A DNA stretch of 64,000 nt from CAYJAY01 sp964370715 (GTDB taxonomy: Bacteria; Bacillota; Clostridia; Oscillospirales; Ruminococcaceae), in the NCBI GenBank assembly GCA_964370715.1, contig CAYJKJ010000004.1:1-64000 (forward strand), read 5' to 3'. Position 1 is the stretch's first letter, and each line of letters starts with the position of its first letter. The notes below the pieces were generated by a model, which did no database searches, was not told the origin of the DNA, and was given only the letters and a program-made list of their open reading frames with translations. Both the position numbers and the translations under genes were made by a program. This document shows positions 50,357 through 60,344 of the stretch, in pieces.

Positions 50357-51657
50357 AACAAAAACTATTAGATAAAATAAACGATAAGTCACTTGTTATT
50401 GGAGTTATCGGGCTCGGATATGTTGGGTTGCCCCTCGCTGTTGAAAAAGCAAAAGCAGGGTTTAAAACGATAGGTTTTGATGTTCAAACGAGTAAAGTTG
50501 ACATGGTAAACCACGGTGAGAATTATATTGGTGATGTTATTGTTGATGAACTAAAAGAGGTTGTTGATAGCGGAATGTTATCCGCAACAACAGATTTTTC
50601 TTTTGTGTCAAAAGTCGATTTTATTGCAATATGTGTGCCAACCCCGCTCGATAACTTTAAACAACCGGATATTACTTATGTTAGAAAAAGCACCGAAGCT
50701 GTAGCGGCATATTTGAAAAAAGAAACTATTGTAGTTCTCGAAAGCACAACATATCCCGGCACGACAGAAGAACTTTTGTTGCCAATACTTGAAAGTAGCG
50801 GCCTTAAATGTGGACAAGATTTTTACCTTGGATATTCTCCCGAACGAGTAGATCCAGGGAATTTAATATATAAAACAAAAAACACACCTAAAGTTGTTGG
50901 CGGTGTTGGAAAAGACGCTACCGATGTTATAGCGGAAGTTTACAAAGCGGTGCTTTCAAGCGATGTACATAAAGCATCTTCACCAAAGATAGCCGAGATG
51001 GAAAAAATCCTTGAAAATACATACAGAAATATAAACATTGGTCTTGTGAACGAGATGGCGATAATCTGCAACAGAATGGGTATAAATGTTTGGGAGGTTA
51101 TAGACGCCGCAAAATCGAAACCATACGGTTTCCAGGCTTTCTACCCGGGGCCCGGTCTTGGGGGGCATTGCATACCGCTTGACCCATTCTATCTTTCTTG
51201 GAAAGCACGTGAATTTAATTATCATATGAGATTGATTGAAACTGCGGGAGAAATCAACGACTATATGCCGGAGTTTGTCGTTGAGCGCTGTAGTAAGATA
51301 TTAAATCGCCACAAAAAAGCTTTAAATGGCTCTAATGTTTTAATCTGTGGAGTTGCGTATAAACAAGATATAGACGATTACAGAGAGAGTCCTGCACTTG
51401 CAGTTATTGAAAATTTTGAGAAATATGGGGCGGAGATTTCTTATTACGATCCGTATATTCCGAAGTTTAAGTATAAAGGTGTGACCAGAAATTCTGTTGA
51501 AGACTTAGATAAGCTAAATGAATTTGATATTATAGTTATCACAACGGCACATACAAATGTTGATTACGAAAAAATTGCGAGAGCGGGTGTTCCCGTATTT
51601 GATTCGAAGAATGTTTGTAAGAATGTTGAAGATAGAGAAAATATTGAGGTTCTTTGA
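50353..51657 (+). CDS. wbpA: UDP-N-acetylglucosamine 6-dehydrogenase, WbpA-like
   Basis: NAD-dependent four-electron oxidation of UDP-GlcNAc to UDP-GlcNAc-uronate. The 434-residue UDP-glucose/GDP-mannose dehydrogenase fold begins with IGLGYVGLPLAVEKAKAGF (19 residues quoted, near 18), has the middle-domain LVNEMAIICNRMGINVWEV and the catalytic Cys273 in GGHCIPLDPFYLSWKA. ESPALAV and FDSKNV mark the C-terminal nucleotide-binding domain. It overlaps the acetyltransferase gene by four bases (ATGA) and the next glycosyltransferase gene by one. Confidence 0.9.
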   Translation: MKQKLLDKINDKSLVIGVIGLGYVGLPLAVEKAKAGFKTIGFDVQTSKVDMVNHGENYIGDVIVDELKEVVDSGMLSATTDFSFVSKVDFIAICVPTPLDNFKQPDITYVRKSTEAVAAYLKKETIVVLESTTYPGTTEELLLPILESSGLKCGQDFYLGYSPERVDPGNLIYKTKNTPKVVGGVGKDATDVIAEVYKAVLSSDVHKASSPKIAEMEKILENTYRNINIGLVNEMAIICNRMGINVWEVIDAAKSKPYGFQAFYPGPGLGGHCIPLDPFYLSWKAREFNYHMRLIETAGEINDYMPEFVVERCSKILNRHKKALNGSNVLICGVAYKQDIDDYRESPALAVIENFEKYGAEISYYDPYIPKFKYKGVTRNSVEDLDKLNEFDIIVITTAHTNVDYEKIARAGVPVFDSKNVCKNVEDRENIEVL

Positions 51658-52757
51658 TGAAAATATGTCATGTAAATTCATATTATTGTGGAACAAGTCT
51701 GTATAGCCTTTTGATAAACTCTTTGAAAAAGTTGGGTATATATAACAGAGTCTACTGTTTTCTTAATAAAAAAAGCAAAATAAATGTCGAAATTGAAGAA
51801 TTTGTTAAGATTGAGTATACATATCCATATATATTTAGATTGTTTTTTCCCTTGAAACATCTCAAAACATACAGGTGTTTTAGAAACTATTTAAATACAA
51901 ATAAAAGTGTTGATATATTACATGCACATTCTCTTTTTTCTAATGGGTACATAGCATATAAAGCAAATAAAGAATTTGGAATTCCCTATATCGTTGCTGT
52001 AAGAAATACAGATATGAATGTTTTTTTTAAATATATGTTATTTTTGCGCCCTATGGCAAGAGAAATATTAAAAAATTCCGCAAAAATTATTTTTGTTTCT
52101 GAAGGATACAGACAAAAGTGTATTTCCAAATATATAATTAATGAAAATCAAAAAAAGATTTTATATAGTAAGTCAGAGGTAATTGTAAATGGAATAAATA
52201 AGATGTTTCTCAGTAATAAAAGATGCAAAAACAGATTAAATGAATCAATCAATTTAATGTATGTGGGAGAAATATCAAAGAATAAGAATTTATCAACCAG
52301 TATAAAAGCGTGCGAGATATTAATAAAAAACGGGCATAAAGTGAATTTCACAGTAATAGGTGAAATTAAAAATAGTAAGTTAAATAAAATTTTGAACAAA
52401 AATTTTATTACTTATCATACAAAGAAAAAACAAGAAGAATTGATGGATTTTTACAGAAAAAGTGATGTATTTTTAATGCCGTCAAAATATGAAACGTTTG
52501 GGTTGGTGTATGCCGAAGCAATGTCACAAGGGTTGCCGGTTATTTATACCAGAGGGCAAGGTTTTGACAAGCAGTTTGAAGAAGGTGTTGTAGGATTTTC
52601 TGTGAAGTACAATGATGCAAAGCAAATTGCAGTGAGAATACTTGATATTTACAAAAATTACAACGAAATTTCTAAAAACGCATATGAACTTTCTAGTAAG
52701 TTTGATTGGGATGCGATTTCAGAAACATATCAAAAAATATACGAGGATATTATATAA
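51657..52757 (+). CDS. GT4-type glycosyltransferase
   Basis: A GT-B retaining glycosyltransferase of 366 residues. HAHSLFSNGYIAY marks the N-terminal domain; the donor-binding domain has LMYVGEISKNKNL, and SKYETFGLVYAEAMSQGLPV (20 residues) holds the E-x7-E motif. It overlaps both neighbours by one base (TGATG, TAATG); the ATG at 51657 is chosen on that basis and on GAGG before it. It is a close paralog of the gene at 53840. From here to about 60.3 kb the genes are clearly richer in A/T than the first three of this locus. Confidence 0.85.
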   Translation: MKICHVNSYYCGTSLYSLLINSLKKLGIYNRVYCFLNKKSKINVEIEEFVKIEYTYPYIFRLFFPLKHLKTYRCFRNYLNTNKSVDILHAHSLFSNGYIAYKANKEFGIPYIVAVRNTDMNVFFKYMLFLRPMAREILKNSAKIIFVSEGYRQKCISKYIINENQKKILYSKSEVIVNGINKMFLSNKRCKNRLNESINLMYVGEISKNKNLSTSIKACEILIKNGHKVNFTVIGEIKNSKLNKILNKNFITYHTKKKQEELMDFYRKSDVFLMPSKYETFGLVYAEAMSQGLPVIYTRGQGFDKQFEEGVVGFSVKYNDAKQIAVRILDIYKNYNEISKNAYELSSKFDWDAISETYQKIYEDII

Positions 52758-53794
52758 TGAAATATGCACTGATAGGTTGCGGAAGAATAGCAACTAATCA
52801 TATAAAAGCTTGTCTTAAGAATAATATTGAGATTGTTGCGGTATGCGATATAGTGCCGGAAAATATGCAAGAGCTTTTGAAAAAGCACAATTTAGAAAAT
52901 GACATTAATATCAAAAGATACACAGATTATAAAGCAATGTTGTCTGAAAACAAAGTTGACTTTGTTTCAATTGCAACGGAAAGCGGAAAACACGCCGAGA
53001 TAGCACTATATTGTATAAATAAAGGTGTACATACAATTATTGAAAAACCTATGGCTATGAGTATTGAGGATTGCAATAAAATTATTGAACTTTCCGAGAA
53101 AAAAAGAATTAAGGTTTCCGCCTGCCATCAAAATCGATTTAATATATCGGTTCAAAGATTGCGAAAAGCTATCGAAGCTGGAGATTTCGGCAAAATATCC
53201 CATGGCACGGTTCATGTACGTTGGAATAGGGGAAAGGAATATTACACCCAAGCGCCGTGGCGAGGGACTTGGGAACAGGACGGCGGTGCGCTTATGAACC
53301 AGTGTATCCACGGTATAGACTTGTTGCGTTGGATGCTTGGAGATGATATAATAGAACTGTATGGAAAAACAAAGCAAGTCTTCCATGATTATCTTGAATG
53401 CGAAGATTTAGGAACGGCGATAGTATCTTTTTCCAACGGAGCGACAGGGTTGATAGAGGGAACCACAAATGTCTATCCGCAAAACCTTGAGGAAACGTTG
53501 TATATTTTCGGAGAAAAGGGCACTGTAAAACTTGGTGGAAAAAGCATGAACACAATTGATGTTTGGGTTTTTGAGAATCAAAACGAGAGCCTTGCCGGTT
53601 TTATCGAAGAGACCGAGAACGTTTATGGAAATGGCCATATTTCTCTGTGGAAAGATTTTGTTGAAGCGATTGAAGACGATAGAATGCCGTATGTTGATGC
53701 TTATGCAGGCAAGAGAGCGGTTGAGATGGTTTTGGGGATATATAAATCGAGCTTTGAGGGGAAGACAGTTGAATTTCCGGTTGGAACAGTTTAG
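52757..53794 (+). CDS. wbpB: UDP-N-acetylglucosaminuronate 3-dehydrogenase, WbpB-like (Gfo/Idh/MocA)
   Basis: A 345-residue Gfo/Idh/MocA oxidoreductase with the N-terminal NAD motif ALIGCGRIATNHI (about 3-15), EKPMAMS (about 97-103, the conserved Glu-Lys-Pro), and MNQCIHGIDLLRWMLGD (about 180-196), where the His is the catalytic residue. In the Wbp pathway it oxidises C3 of UDP-GlcNAc-uronate so that the WbpE aminotransferase can act. It is translationally coupled to the glycosyltransferase before it (TAATG), which fixes the start at 52757 even though the frame is open further upstream. Confidence 0.87.
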   Translation: MKYALIGCGRIATNHIKACLKNNIEIVAVCDIVPENMQELLKKHNLENDINIKRYTDYKAMLSENKVDFVSIATESGKHAEIALYCINKGVHTIIEKPMAMSIEDCNKIIELSEKKRIKVSACHQNRFNISVQRLRKAIEAGDFGKISHGTVHVRWNRGKEYYTQAPWRGTWEQDGGALMNQCIHGIDLLRWMLGDDIIELYGKTKQVFHDYLECEDLGTAIVSFSNGATGLIEGTTNVYPQNLEETLYIFGEKGTVKLGGKSMNTIDVWVFENQNESLAGFIEETENVYGNGHISLWKDFVEAIEDDRMPYVDAYAGKRAVEMVLGIYKSSFEGKTVEFPVGTV

Positions 53795-53839
53795 CACTTG
53801 AAAATTTAGGAATTGCTGTTTTAGGAAGGAAAAGAATAA

Positions 53840-54970
53840 TTGAAAGTCCTACATATTTGTCATAATTATTTATCTACCTCAGTTTACAAAAATCTTTTTG
53901 ATGCACAAGAGAAAATTGGTGTAGAAAATATAGTGTATTTACCAAGTAAATACACCAAGAAAGAAAAACCTAGACATAATGCGATAGTTTTTAATTGTAG
54001 TTACAGGTTGAATAGTATATTTTTTTTGTACAAGCAGTGGTTAGTTTTTAATGATATACAAAAAAAGGTTGATTTATCAGAAATTGATGTAATTCATGCA
54101 CATATGGTTTTTGTCTCTGGGTTTGCTGCATATAAATTGCATAAAAAATATAACAAGCCATTGATTATAACGGTTAGGAATACAGATATTAACGGTTTTT
54201 ATAAGAAATTAAGATTTAAATATTTAAGATTTTTAGGAGATGTTATTTTATCAGCTGCGAGTAAAGTTGTTTTTTTATCTCCACAGTATCAAGCTCAACT
54301 TTTCAATAAATATATAAAAAAAAATATTGATTTATTGGTTTATAAAAGTTGTGTCATACCAAATGGAATTGATAATTACTTTTTGAAAAACAAAGCAGAA
54401 AAAGCAGTTGAGCTAACGAAGACTAGAGTTATTAACCTTATTTATGTAGGGTCGATAAATAAAAATAAAAACCTTGAAATGGTAGTAAAAGCCGCTAAAC
54501 AGTTAATACGGGAAAATTATGTAGTTAATTTGAAGGTTGTTGGAGAAATTCAAGATAAACAATATACAAAATTAATAAAAGAAAATAAATTTATCACATA
54601 TTATTCAAGATGCACTAAAGAAGAAGTTTGTAATCATTTAAGAGATTCTGAAATTTTTATATTGCTATCTCATACAGAAACGTTTGGATTAGTGTATGCC
54701 GAAGCAATCAGCCAAGGATTGCCTGTAATTTACACAAGAGGACAGGGATTTGATGGTCACTTTGAAGAAGGTGAGGTTGGTTATTCGGTAGATGAAAATA
54801 ATTTAGAGGAAATTACAGATAAAATTAAGTTAATTAAAAGTAATTACAAGAATATTTCTTCGAATTGTATACAAAACTCAGAAAACTTCGATTGGAATAA
54901 AATAGCAGTGAAATATAGAGAGCTCTATAGTGAAGCAATAAAAGAATATAATAGAAAAAATAATTACTAA
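53840..54970 (+). CDS. GT4-type glycosyltransferase, paralog of the one at 51657
   Basis: A 376-residue GT-B enzyme. HAHMVFVSGFAAYKLH, VRNTDINGFYKKL, LIYVGSINKNKNL and HTETFGLVYAEAISQGLPVI (20 residues) are nearly the same as in the earlier glycosyltransferase, so the two arose by duplication and flank the wbpB-like gene. The start is a TTG with AGGAAGGA nine bases before it. The two probably add successive, related sugars of one repeat unit. Behind it, 54971-55159 has no gene. Confidence 0.85.
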   Translation: MKVLHICHNYLSTSVYKNLFDAQEKIGVENIVYLPSKYTKKEKPRHNAIVFNCSYRLNSIFFLYKQWLVFNDIQKKVDLSEIDVIHAHMVFVSGFAAYKLHKKYNKPLIITVRNTDINGFYKKLRFKYLRFLGDVILSAASKVVFLSPQYQAQLFNKYIKKNIDLLVYKSCVIPNGIDNYFLKNKAEKAVELTKTRVINLIYVGSINKNKNLEMVVKAAKQLIRENYVVNLKVVGEIQDKQYTKLIKENKFITYYSRCTKEEVCNHLRDSEIFILLSHTETFGLVYAEAISQGLPVIYTRGQGFDGHFEEGEVGYSVDENNLEEITDKIKLIKSNYKNISSNCIQNSENFDWNKIAVKYRELYSEAIKEYNRKNNY

Positions 54971-55159
54971 ATGTAGGACACACCTAAAACAGTAAATGAT
55001 TTTTTGCATGACTTAGGAAGATGTTGGTTTAGCTTTTTATTTTTCAATATTGATGGTAAGTTAGCTTTTGAAAATTAAAGAAAAGATAATGATCTTATAA
55101 TTAATTATTTTCACAAAATTTTCAAGTGTTTCAAATTTTAGAACTATGATTCAAAGATT

Positions 55160-56617
55160 ATGAGGATGGAAGAATTGGGAATAGATGATTTTTTAAATAT
55201 AGAAGCAAAATACAACATATTGAATCAAGAGTTTAAAGGATTTTATTTTTGGCAATATATCAGATTTAAGATATATAGTGAATGTGTGTATGGGACTTCA
55301 CAAATAGAGCAAGAGAAAAAAAAACATAATGTTTTTGATATTATTAAGTATATATTATTTAAATCGCTTATAACAAAGACAAAGAAGAAAGACGTTTTTA
55401 TTAGGGCTTCAGCAAGACAAATTACTGATGACGAAACTCATTATGGATGTTTACAAACAAATGAACTTATTAAATCTTTTCGACGACCTTATGTATTGAA
55501 TGTTAATTATAGTATAAAAAAGAATAACTTAGCACACAGAGATATTGCATTTGCTACATACACTGCAGATTTAAGAATCATTATAAAGTTTTGTAGAAAA
55601 CTTTTTTTTAATAGAATAAGTCAAAAAAATAAAATAGTGATTAAAAATAAATTAAATAGAGAATTAGTTCAAGAAATAAATCAAACTTTTAATGGGTGTA
55701 TTGATTACGAAAAATTGTGCGATTTAGTGAATAGCTATTATTTTGATTGGCACATTTGCAAAAAATATTATAAATATGTTTTGAAGAAAATTAAGCCGAA
55801 GTTGATTATAGAAGTAGTAGGGTACAATTTTGAAAACATGGTTATAAACGAAGTAGCGAAAGAACTTAAAATACCAGTTGTTGAACTTCAACACGGTATA
55901 ATGGGAGAGGGACATATTGCATACAATTATCATGAAAAAGCAGATTTGAAGATTTTTCCTGACTATATTTTCACATATTCGGAGTTCTGGAACTTGGATA
56001 CAAGATTCCCTATATCGAGAGATAAAATTATACCGACAGGGTTTCCATTTATGGAGAAAACAGTAGAGGAATATAAAAGCAAGGAAGCAATTTCAAAGAA
56101 CAAAGATTTAATTACTATTCTTATGATTTCACAATATAATATGGGGAATTTAGCTGATTTTACAGTAGAATTATACGATTTGCTGATTAAAGAGTATAAA
56201 GGTAAATTTAAGATAATATATAAGATGCACCCTAGGGAAAACCTAAATAGTTTTGATAGTTACCAAAAGTTGCGTGAATACAGCGACAGAATTGAAGTAG
56301 TTGAAAATGAAACGAAATCTATGTATAAATGCTTTGGAGAAGCGGATATACAAGTTGGCGTTTCAACTACCGGACTTTATGAGGGATTAGCGTTTGATTT
56401 AGATACTTATATATTATGTGGATCTGGAAGCGAACGGTTAAAATCGCTTGTAGACTTAAAACTTGCAAAGCTTATCAAAAAACCAAGTGATCTTTTAGTT
56501 AGTTTGTTGAATGGGGAAAATGAAAATAACATCAAAGATGTTGGTGTTTTGTGGAAAGAGAATGCTTTTGATAATATTTCAATTGAAATAGAAAAAATAA
56601 TTAAAAGAGGCTATTGA
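55160..56617 (+). CDS. Capsule-type glycosyl/polyol-phosphate transferase-like protein
   Basis: A 485-residue soluble protein with a GT-B-like C-terminal half: VVELQHGIMGEGHIAYNYHE (about 240-259) resembles the LQHG motif of capsule polysaccharide and polysialyltransferase-type proteins, then YKMHPREN, and GVSTTGLYEGLAFDLDTYIL (20 residues) near 395-414, where the nucleotide sugar or CDP-polyol would bind. The N-terminal 200 residues are not recognised. It is very A/T-rich. A role in building the exported glycan is likely; the exact sugar is not predictable. Confidence 0.6.
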   Translation: MRMEELGIDDFLNIEAKYNILNQEFKGFYFWQYIRFKIYSECVYGTSQIEQEKKKHNVFDIIKYILFKSLITKTKKKDVFIRASARQITDDETHYGCLQTNELIKSFRRPYVLNVNYSIKKNNLAHRDIAFATYTADLRIIIKFCRKLFFNRISQKNKIVIKNKLNRELVQEINQTFNGCIDYEKLCDLVNSYYFDWHICKKYYKYVLKKIKPKLIIEVVGYNFENMVINEVAKELKIPVVELQHGIMGEGHIAYNYHEKADLKIFPDYIFTYSEFWNLDTRFPISRDKIIPTGFPFMEKTVEEYKSKEAISKNKDLITILMISQYNMGNLADFTVELYDLLIKEYKGKFKIIYKMHPRENLNSFDSYQKLREYSDRIEVVENETKSMYKCFGEADIQVGVSTTGLYEGLAFDLDTYILCGSGSERLKSLVDLKLAKLIKKPSDLLVSLLNGENENNIKDVGVLWKENAFDNISIEIEKIIKRGY

Positions 56618-56640
56618 ATAAAAAAGAAAAGGATGTATAG

Positions 56641-57486
56641 ATGCAAGAGGGTAAATATTGCATAAAGATTAAGGCTAAGTCAAATTTGTTTGATATTGAT
56701 TTAAAGGAAATATTAAGTTATCGAGATTTAATATATCTGCTAGTAAGAAGAGATCTTAAATTAAGATATGCACAGACAATTCTAGGACCGGCTTGGCTTG
56801 TGTTGATGCCATTTGTTACAAGCATAGTGTATTCCTTTGTTTTCGGTGATTTTGCGGGCATGCAAACCGATGGTGTACCACAATTGCTTTTTTATATGGC
56901 TGGAACTACGACTTGGAGTATGTTCAGCAGTGTACTTACTAAATGTTCAAATACATTTATAGAAAATTCACGTGTTTTCGGAAGAGTATATTTTCCAAGG
57001 TTAGTGACACCAATTTCTCAAAGCTTGACTGGAATAATAAATTTTGGGATTCAATTTTTAATGTTAGGTATCATTTGGACATACTATTTTATATCTGGAA
57101 TCGATTTGGTTGTTAACATCAAATTGCTTATGATGCCTGTATTTATTATACATCTAGCGATACTGGCATTGTCGATTGGAATCATAATTGCGTGTACAAC
57201 AGTTAAATATAAAGATATGGTTAATCTTATGACATTCGGAATACAACTTTGGATGTTTTTGACACCTGTAATTTATCCATTATCATCAGTTGATGGTATT
57301 AGATATGTGTTGTTAATGTTAAATCCAGTTACACCCATAATTAACAACTTTAGATACGTGGTTTTAGGGAGCGGAAATTTTTTAGTTGTACCTTGGATCA
57401 TATCAATCGTTTTTACAGTGATAGCATTGGTTTTAGGTGTAGTTTTGTTTAATAGAATGCAAAAAACTTTTACAGATTTAGTGTAG
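56641..57486 (+). CDS. wzm: Polysaccharide ABC exporter permease, Wzm-like
   Basis: A 281-residue ABC-2-type permease. YLLVRRDLKLRYAQTILGPAW (20 residues from LLV) is the conserved N-terminal cytoplasmic helix followed by six membrane helices (about 45-65, 75-95, 115-140, 150-172, 190-215, 245-265). Together with the ATPase encoded 7 bases downstream it should export a lipid-linked, completed glycan through the membrane. An ABC route means no Wzx/Wzy is needed. Confidence 0.88.
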   Translation: MQEGKYCIKIKAKSNLFDIDLKEILSYRDLIYLLVRRDLKLRYAQTILGPAWLVLMPFVTSIVYSFVFGDFAGMQTDGVPQLLFYMAGTTTWSMFSSVLTKCSNTFIENSRVFGRVYFPRLVTPISQSLTGIINFGIQFLMLGIIWTYYFISGIDLVVNIKLLMMPVFIIHLAILALSIGIIIACTTVKYKDMVNLMTFGIQLWMFLTPVIYPLSSVDGIRYVLLMLNPVTPIINNFRYVVLGSGNFLVVPWIISIVFTVIALVLGVVLFNRMQKTFTDLV

Positions 57487-57493
57487 GTGAAGC

Positions 57494-58747
57494 ATGGACT
57501 TATCTATGATAGAAATAAAAGATATAAGAAAAAGATATATTTTAGGTGCAATAACGGGTAAAACTTTAAAGGCGGATGTTCAGTCATTATGGGCCAAAAT
57601 TAGGAAAAAAGACAACCCAAACATACCATTGCATCTTATGAATAGACAAGTGGGTATGTCCTTTATGGCGTTAAATGGAGTATCTTTTAATGTTAAAAAA
57701 GGAGAGCGAGTTGGGATTGTTGGTGGAAATGGTGCGGGTAAGAGCACGCTTTTGAAAATTCTATCACGAATTACGTCACCCACAGAAGGTGAAGTTATTC
57801 TTAGAGGTCGAGTTATAAGTATGCTCGAAGTTGGAACAGGCTTTCATCCCGAAATGACAGGAAGAGAAAATGTATATTTAAATGGTGCAATACTTGGTAT
57901 GACACGGTCGCAAATTTCTGAAAAAATGAACGAAATAATCGAATTTAGTGAAGTTGGAGAGTTTATTGATACACCGGTTAAGCGTTATTCAAGCGGTATG
58001 TATGTAAAGCTTGCATTTTCTGTTGCCGCACATTTGGATAGCGAGATTATCATAATGGATGAGATTTTAGCTGTTGGTGATATTCAGTTTCAACAAAAGT
58101 GCTTAAATAAAATGTATGAGACTTCTTTAGCTGAGGACAAAACTATTTTATATGTAAGTCATAATATGGCTACAATTCGACAACTTTGTAATAGATGTAT
58201 TGTATTGAATGAGGGTAAGCTTGCTTTTGATGGAGAGGTTGAAAAAGCGATAGGAGTTTATTCAACTTTGGAAGAGATAACAACAAGGACGAGAGATTTA
58301 GCATATATAAACAGACCAAAATCATCTGAAAATCTAGTAATGATGGAAAAAATTGAGTTGTGTGATAGAGAGTCTGCTATTTATGCTCGAGGTGAAAAAA
58401 TTAAAGTTGAAATAATGTTTCATCCCAAATTAGACTATGAAGCATATTTAGAAATGGTGGTTAAAACACTTGATGGAATGGTTATTGCTTGTGCTAGAAC
58501 GCCCTATGATAAAGTTCTTTTTTTTGAAAAAGAAACAAAAAAAGGATATACACTGTCACTTGATTTCTTAAATATAGCTAGTGGCAAGTATTTGATTGAT
58601 TTTTATTTGATAAGTTCAAAACATACTAATATTAGGGCTGATGCTATAGAAAAAGTAATATTTTTCGAAATAAGCAAAGACCATAATAAAATTAGAGATG
58701 AAAGAGTAGCCGGGTTGATTGAGCTTAACAATATTGAAGTTGTTTAA
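57494..58747 (+). CDS. wzt: Polysaccharide ABC exporter ATPase with glycan-binding C-terminus, Wzt-like
   Basis: A 417-residue ATPase. Walker A is GIVGGNGAGKSTLLKILS (about 75-92), GTGFHPEMTGRENVYLNG is the Q-loop region of O-antigen ATPases, the signature is YSSGMYVKLAFSVAAH and Walker B IIIMDEILAVGD. After residue about 265 comes an extra domain of about 150 residues, predicted beta-rich, as in Wzt proteins that recognise the chain end of their own glycan. The start ATG at 57494 has AGGTG before it. Confidence 0.88.
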   Translation: MDLSMIEIKDIRKRYILGAITGKTLKADVQSLWAKIRKKDNPNIPLHLMNRQVGMSFMALNGVSFNVKKGERVGIVGGNGAGKSTLLKILSRITSPTEGEVILRGRVISMLEVGTGFHPEMTGRENVYLNGAILGMTRSQISEKMNEIIEFSEVGEFIDTPVKRYSSGMYVKLAFSVAAHLDSEIIIMDEILAVGDIQFQQKCLNKMYETSLAEDKTILYVSHNMATIRQLCNRCIVLNEGKLAFDGEVEKAIGVYSTLEEITTRTRDLAYINRPKSSENLVMMEKIELCDRESAIYARGEKIKVEIMFHPKLDYEAYLEMVVKTLDGMVIACARTPYDKVLFFEKETKKGYTLSLDFLNIASGKYLIDFYLISSKHTNIRADAIEKVIFFEISKDHNKIRDERVAGLIELNNIEVV

Positions 58748-58784
58748 TAGCTATATTAATTTTGTTATTCAATTGGAGATGGAA

Positions 58785-60260
58785 ATGAAAAATTGTATTA
58801 TATCTTTAAGTGGTTCAAACATAACTGCAAAGGCTCATATTAAATTAATTGAATATTATAAGCCAAAAAATCTTTTTTGTATATTAGGAAAAGAAGAGAT
58901 GAGCAGATTAGAGGGTATTAATTATAACGAGTTTTATTTATTTAATTATGACTCAGATTATTATGATAAAATTGATGCAAATGAGTTGATACCACTTGAT
59001 AGCAAAATTATTGAACAGTTTCAGCCTTATTTTGAAACAGCAGCAATTTCTATTGCACGCAAAAGACTGAATTCCTTTTTTATACCTACCTATTCACCAA
59101 TGCCAATAAATGAAATACGGTTAATAATTTATCGACATTTAGAGTACTGGAATACTATAATAGAGAAATACAATATAGATACTTTTATATCTAACCAAGT
59201 GCCACATGCAGGCATTTATTATATTATATATGCTCTATGTAAAATAAAGGGAGTTAAAACGTTTGTCGAGCATAGAGATTTTACAAGAGTGTGTTCCTAT
59301 GTAATAAGTGACTTGGATACAGCTGGTGAACAAGTTAAACCAGTTTATGAAGATTTAAAATGTCAGTTTAAAGAAAAAGATATAGATGAAATATTTTTGC
59401 CTAAAATATATGATGATTTTTTTAAAAAATTTACAGACAAAAGTCAAGACCTAACACCAGATTTTATGAGAAAAAAATCAAAACTTAATTTGAGACAAAC
59501 ATTAACTTACAAATATTTTGCGCATATAGCAAAGATTATTCTAGGTATGGCAAAGCCAAGAACAGGTGATTTTAAGTCGGACTTGCTTTTAATTTTTAGA
59601 TATTATTTATTTAAGATTAAGACTAAAGAGTATCATGATTATTGGTATAATTCATGTGAAAAAAATTTGGATTTAAGAGAAAAATTTATATATATGCCAT
59701 TACAAGTTCAACCTGAAGCAACAACAACTCCACTTGCGGGTATATATCAAAATTTGGAGTTAGCTGTTAAAATATTAGCTAGCACTCTTCCTGACGATGT
59801 GTTTATTTACCTAAAAGAACATCCGATGCAGTGTGCTCCATTTAGAGATAAATCTTTTGTGGACACACTGAAAAAGATAAAAAATGTAAAACTTGTATCC
59901 ACAAAAGTGGATACATATCAGTTAATTGAGCATTCTATTGCTGTAGCTAGCTGCACAGGTACTGTGTTATATGAGAATAGCTTTAAACAGAAGACTTCAA
60001 TAATGTTTGGACAATGGCTGATCTCATATATGCCAGGTGTTTTTAAAGTGAGAACTAAAGAAGAATGTCAAATTATTGTTGATGAAATACTTAATAACGC
60101 TCCAAAACATAGTTTGAAAGAACTTAAGTTGTTTTTATTAGCATCATCAAAAATAGCAACACTGAGTATTTGTGAAAAAAATGAACAACCAGAATTTGTG
60201 GACGAAGCAGCAATCAGGTTTTTTGAGTTGTTAAAAACAAACATTGAAAAAGTACAGTAA
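58785..60260 (+). CDS. Capsule-polysaccharide-type transferase
   Basis: A 491-residue protein of GT-B-like build. In the C-terminal half YLKEHPMQCAPFRDKSFVDT (20 residues, about 345-364) and VASCTGTVLYENSFKQKTSI (20 residues, about 384-403) match capsule polysaccharide synthesis proteins and polysialyltransferase-like enzymes. The N-terminal half is not recognised. The ATG at 58785 is chosen because GGAG lies six bases before it; the frame is open back into the Wzt gene. The donor sugar cannot be told. Confidence 0.6.
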   Translation: MKNCIISLSGSNITAKAHIKLIEYYKPKNLFCILGKEEMSRLEGINYNEFYLFNYDSDYYDKIDANELIPLDSKIIEQFQPYFETAAISIARKRLNSFFIPTYSPMPINEIRLIIYRHLEYWNTIIEKYNIDTFISNQVPHAGIYYIIYALCKIKGVKTFVEHRDFTRVCSYVISDLDTAGEQVKPVYEDLKCQFKEKDIDEIFLPKIYDDFFKKFTDKSQDLTPDFMRKKSKLNLRQTLTYKYFAHIAKIILGMAKPRTGDFKSDLLLIFRYYLFKIKTKEYHDYWYNSCEKNLDLREKFIYMPLQVQPEATTTPLAGIYQNLELAVKILASTLPDDVFIYLKEHPMQCAPFRDKSFVDTLKKIKNVKLVSTKVDTYQLIEHSIAVASCTGTVLYENSFKQKTSIMFGQWLISYMPGVFKVRTKEECQIIVDEILNNAPKHSLKELKLFLLASSKIATLSICEKNEQPEFVDEAAIRFFELLKTNIEKVQ

Positions 60261-60344
60261 TATGTGAAATGAATAGAATTGATAAGATTAATATTTACAT
60301 TAAATGCGAATGGTTATATTGTAAGAACATGAAGGGACTGTTTT

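Noticed and set aside
58719..58784. Earlier start of the capsule-type transferase inside the wzt gene
   Set aside because: ATG 58785 has a GGAG six bases before it, whereas the upstream start has none and would overlap the wzt end by 29 bases.
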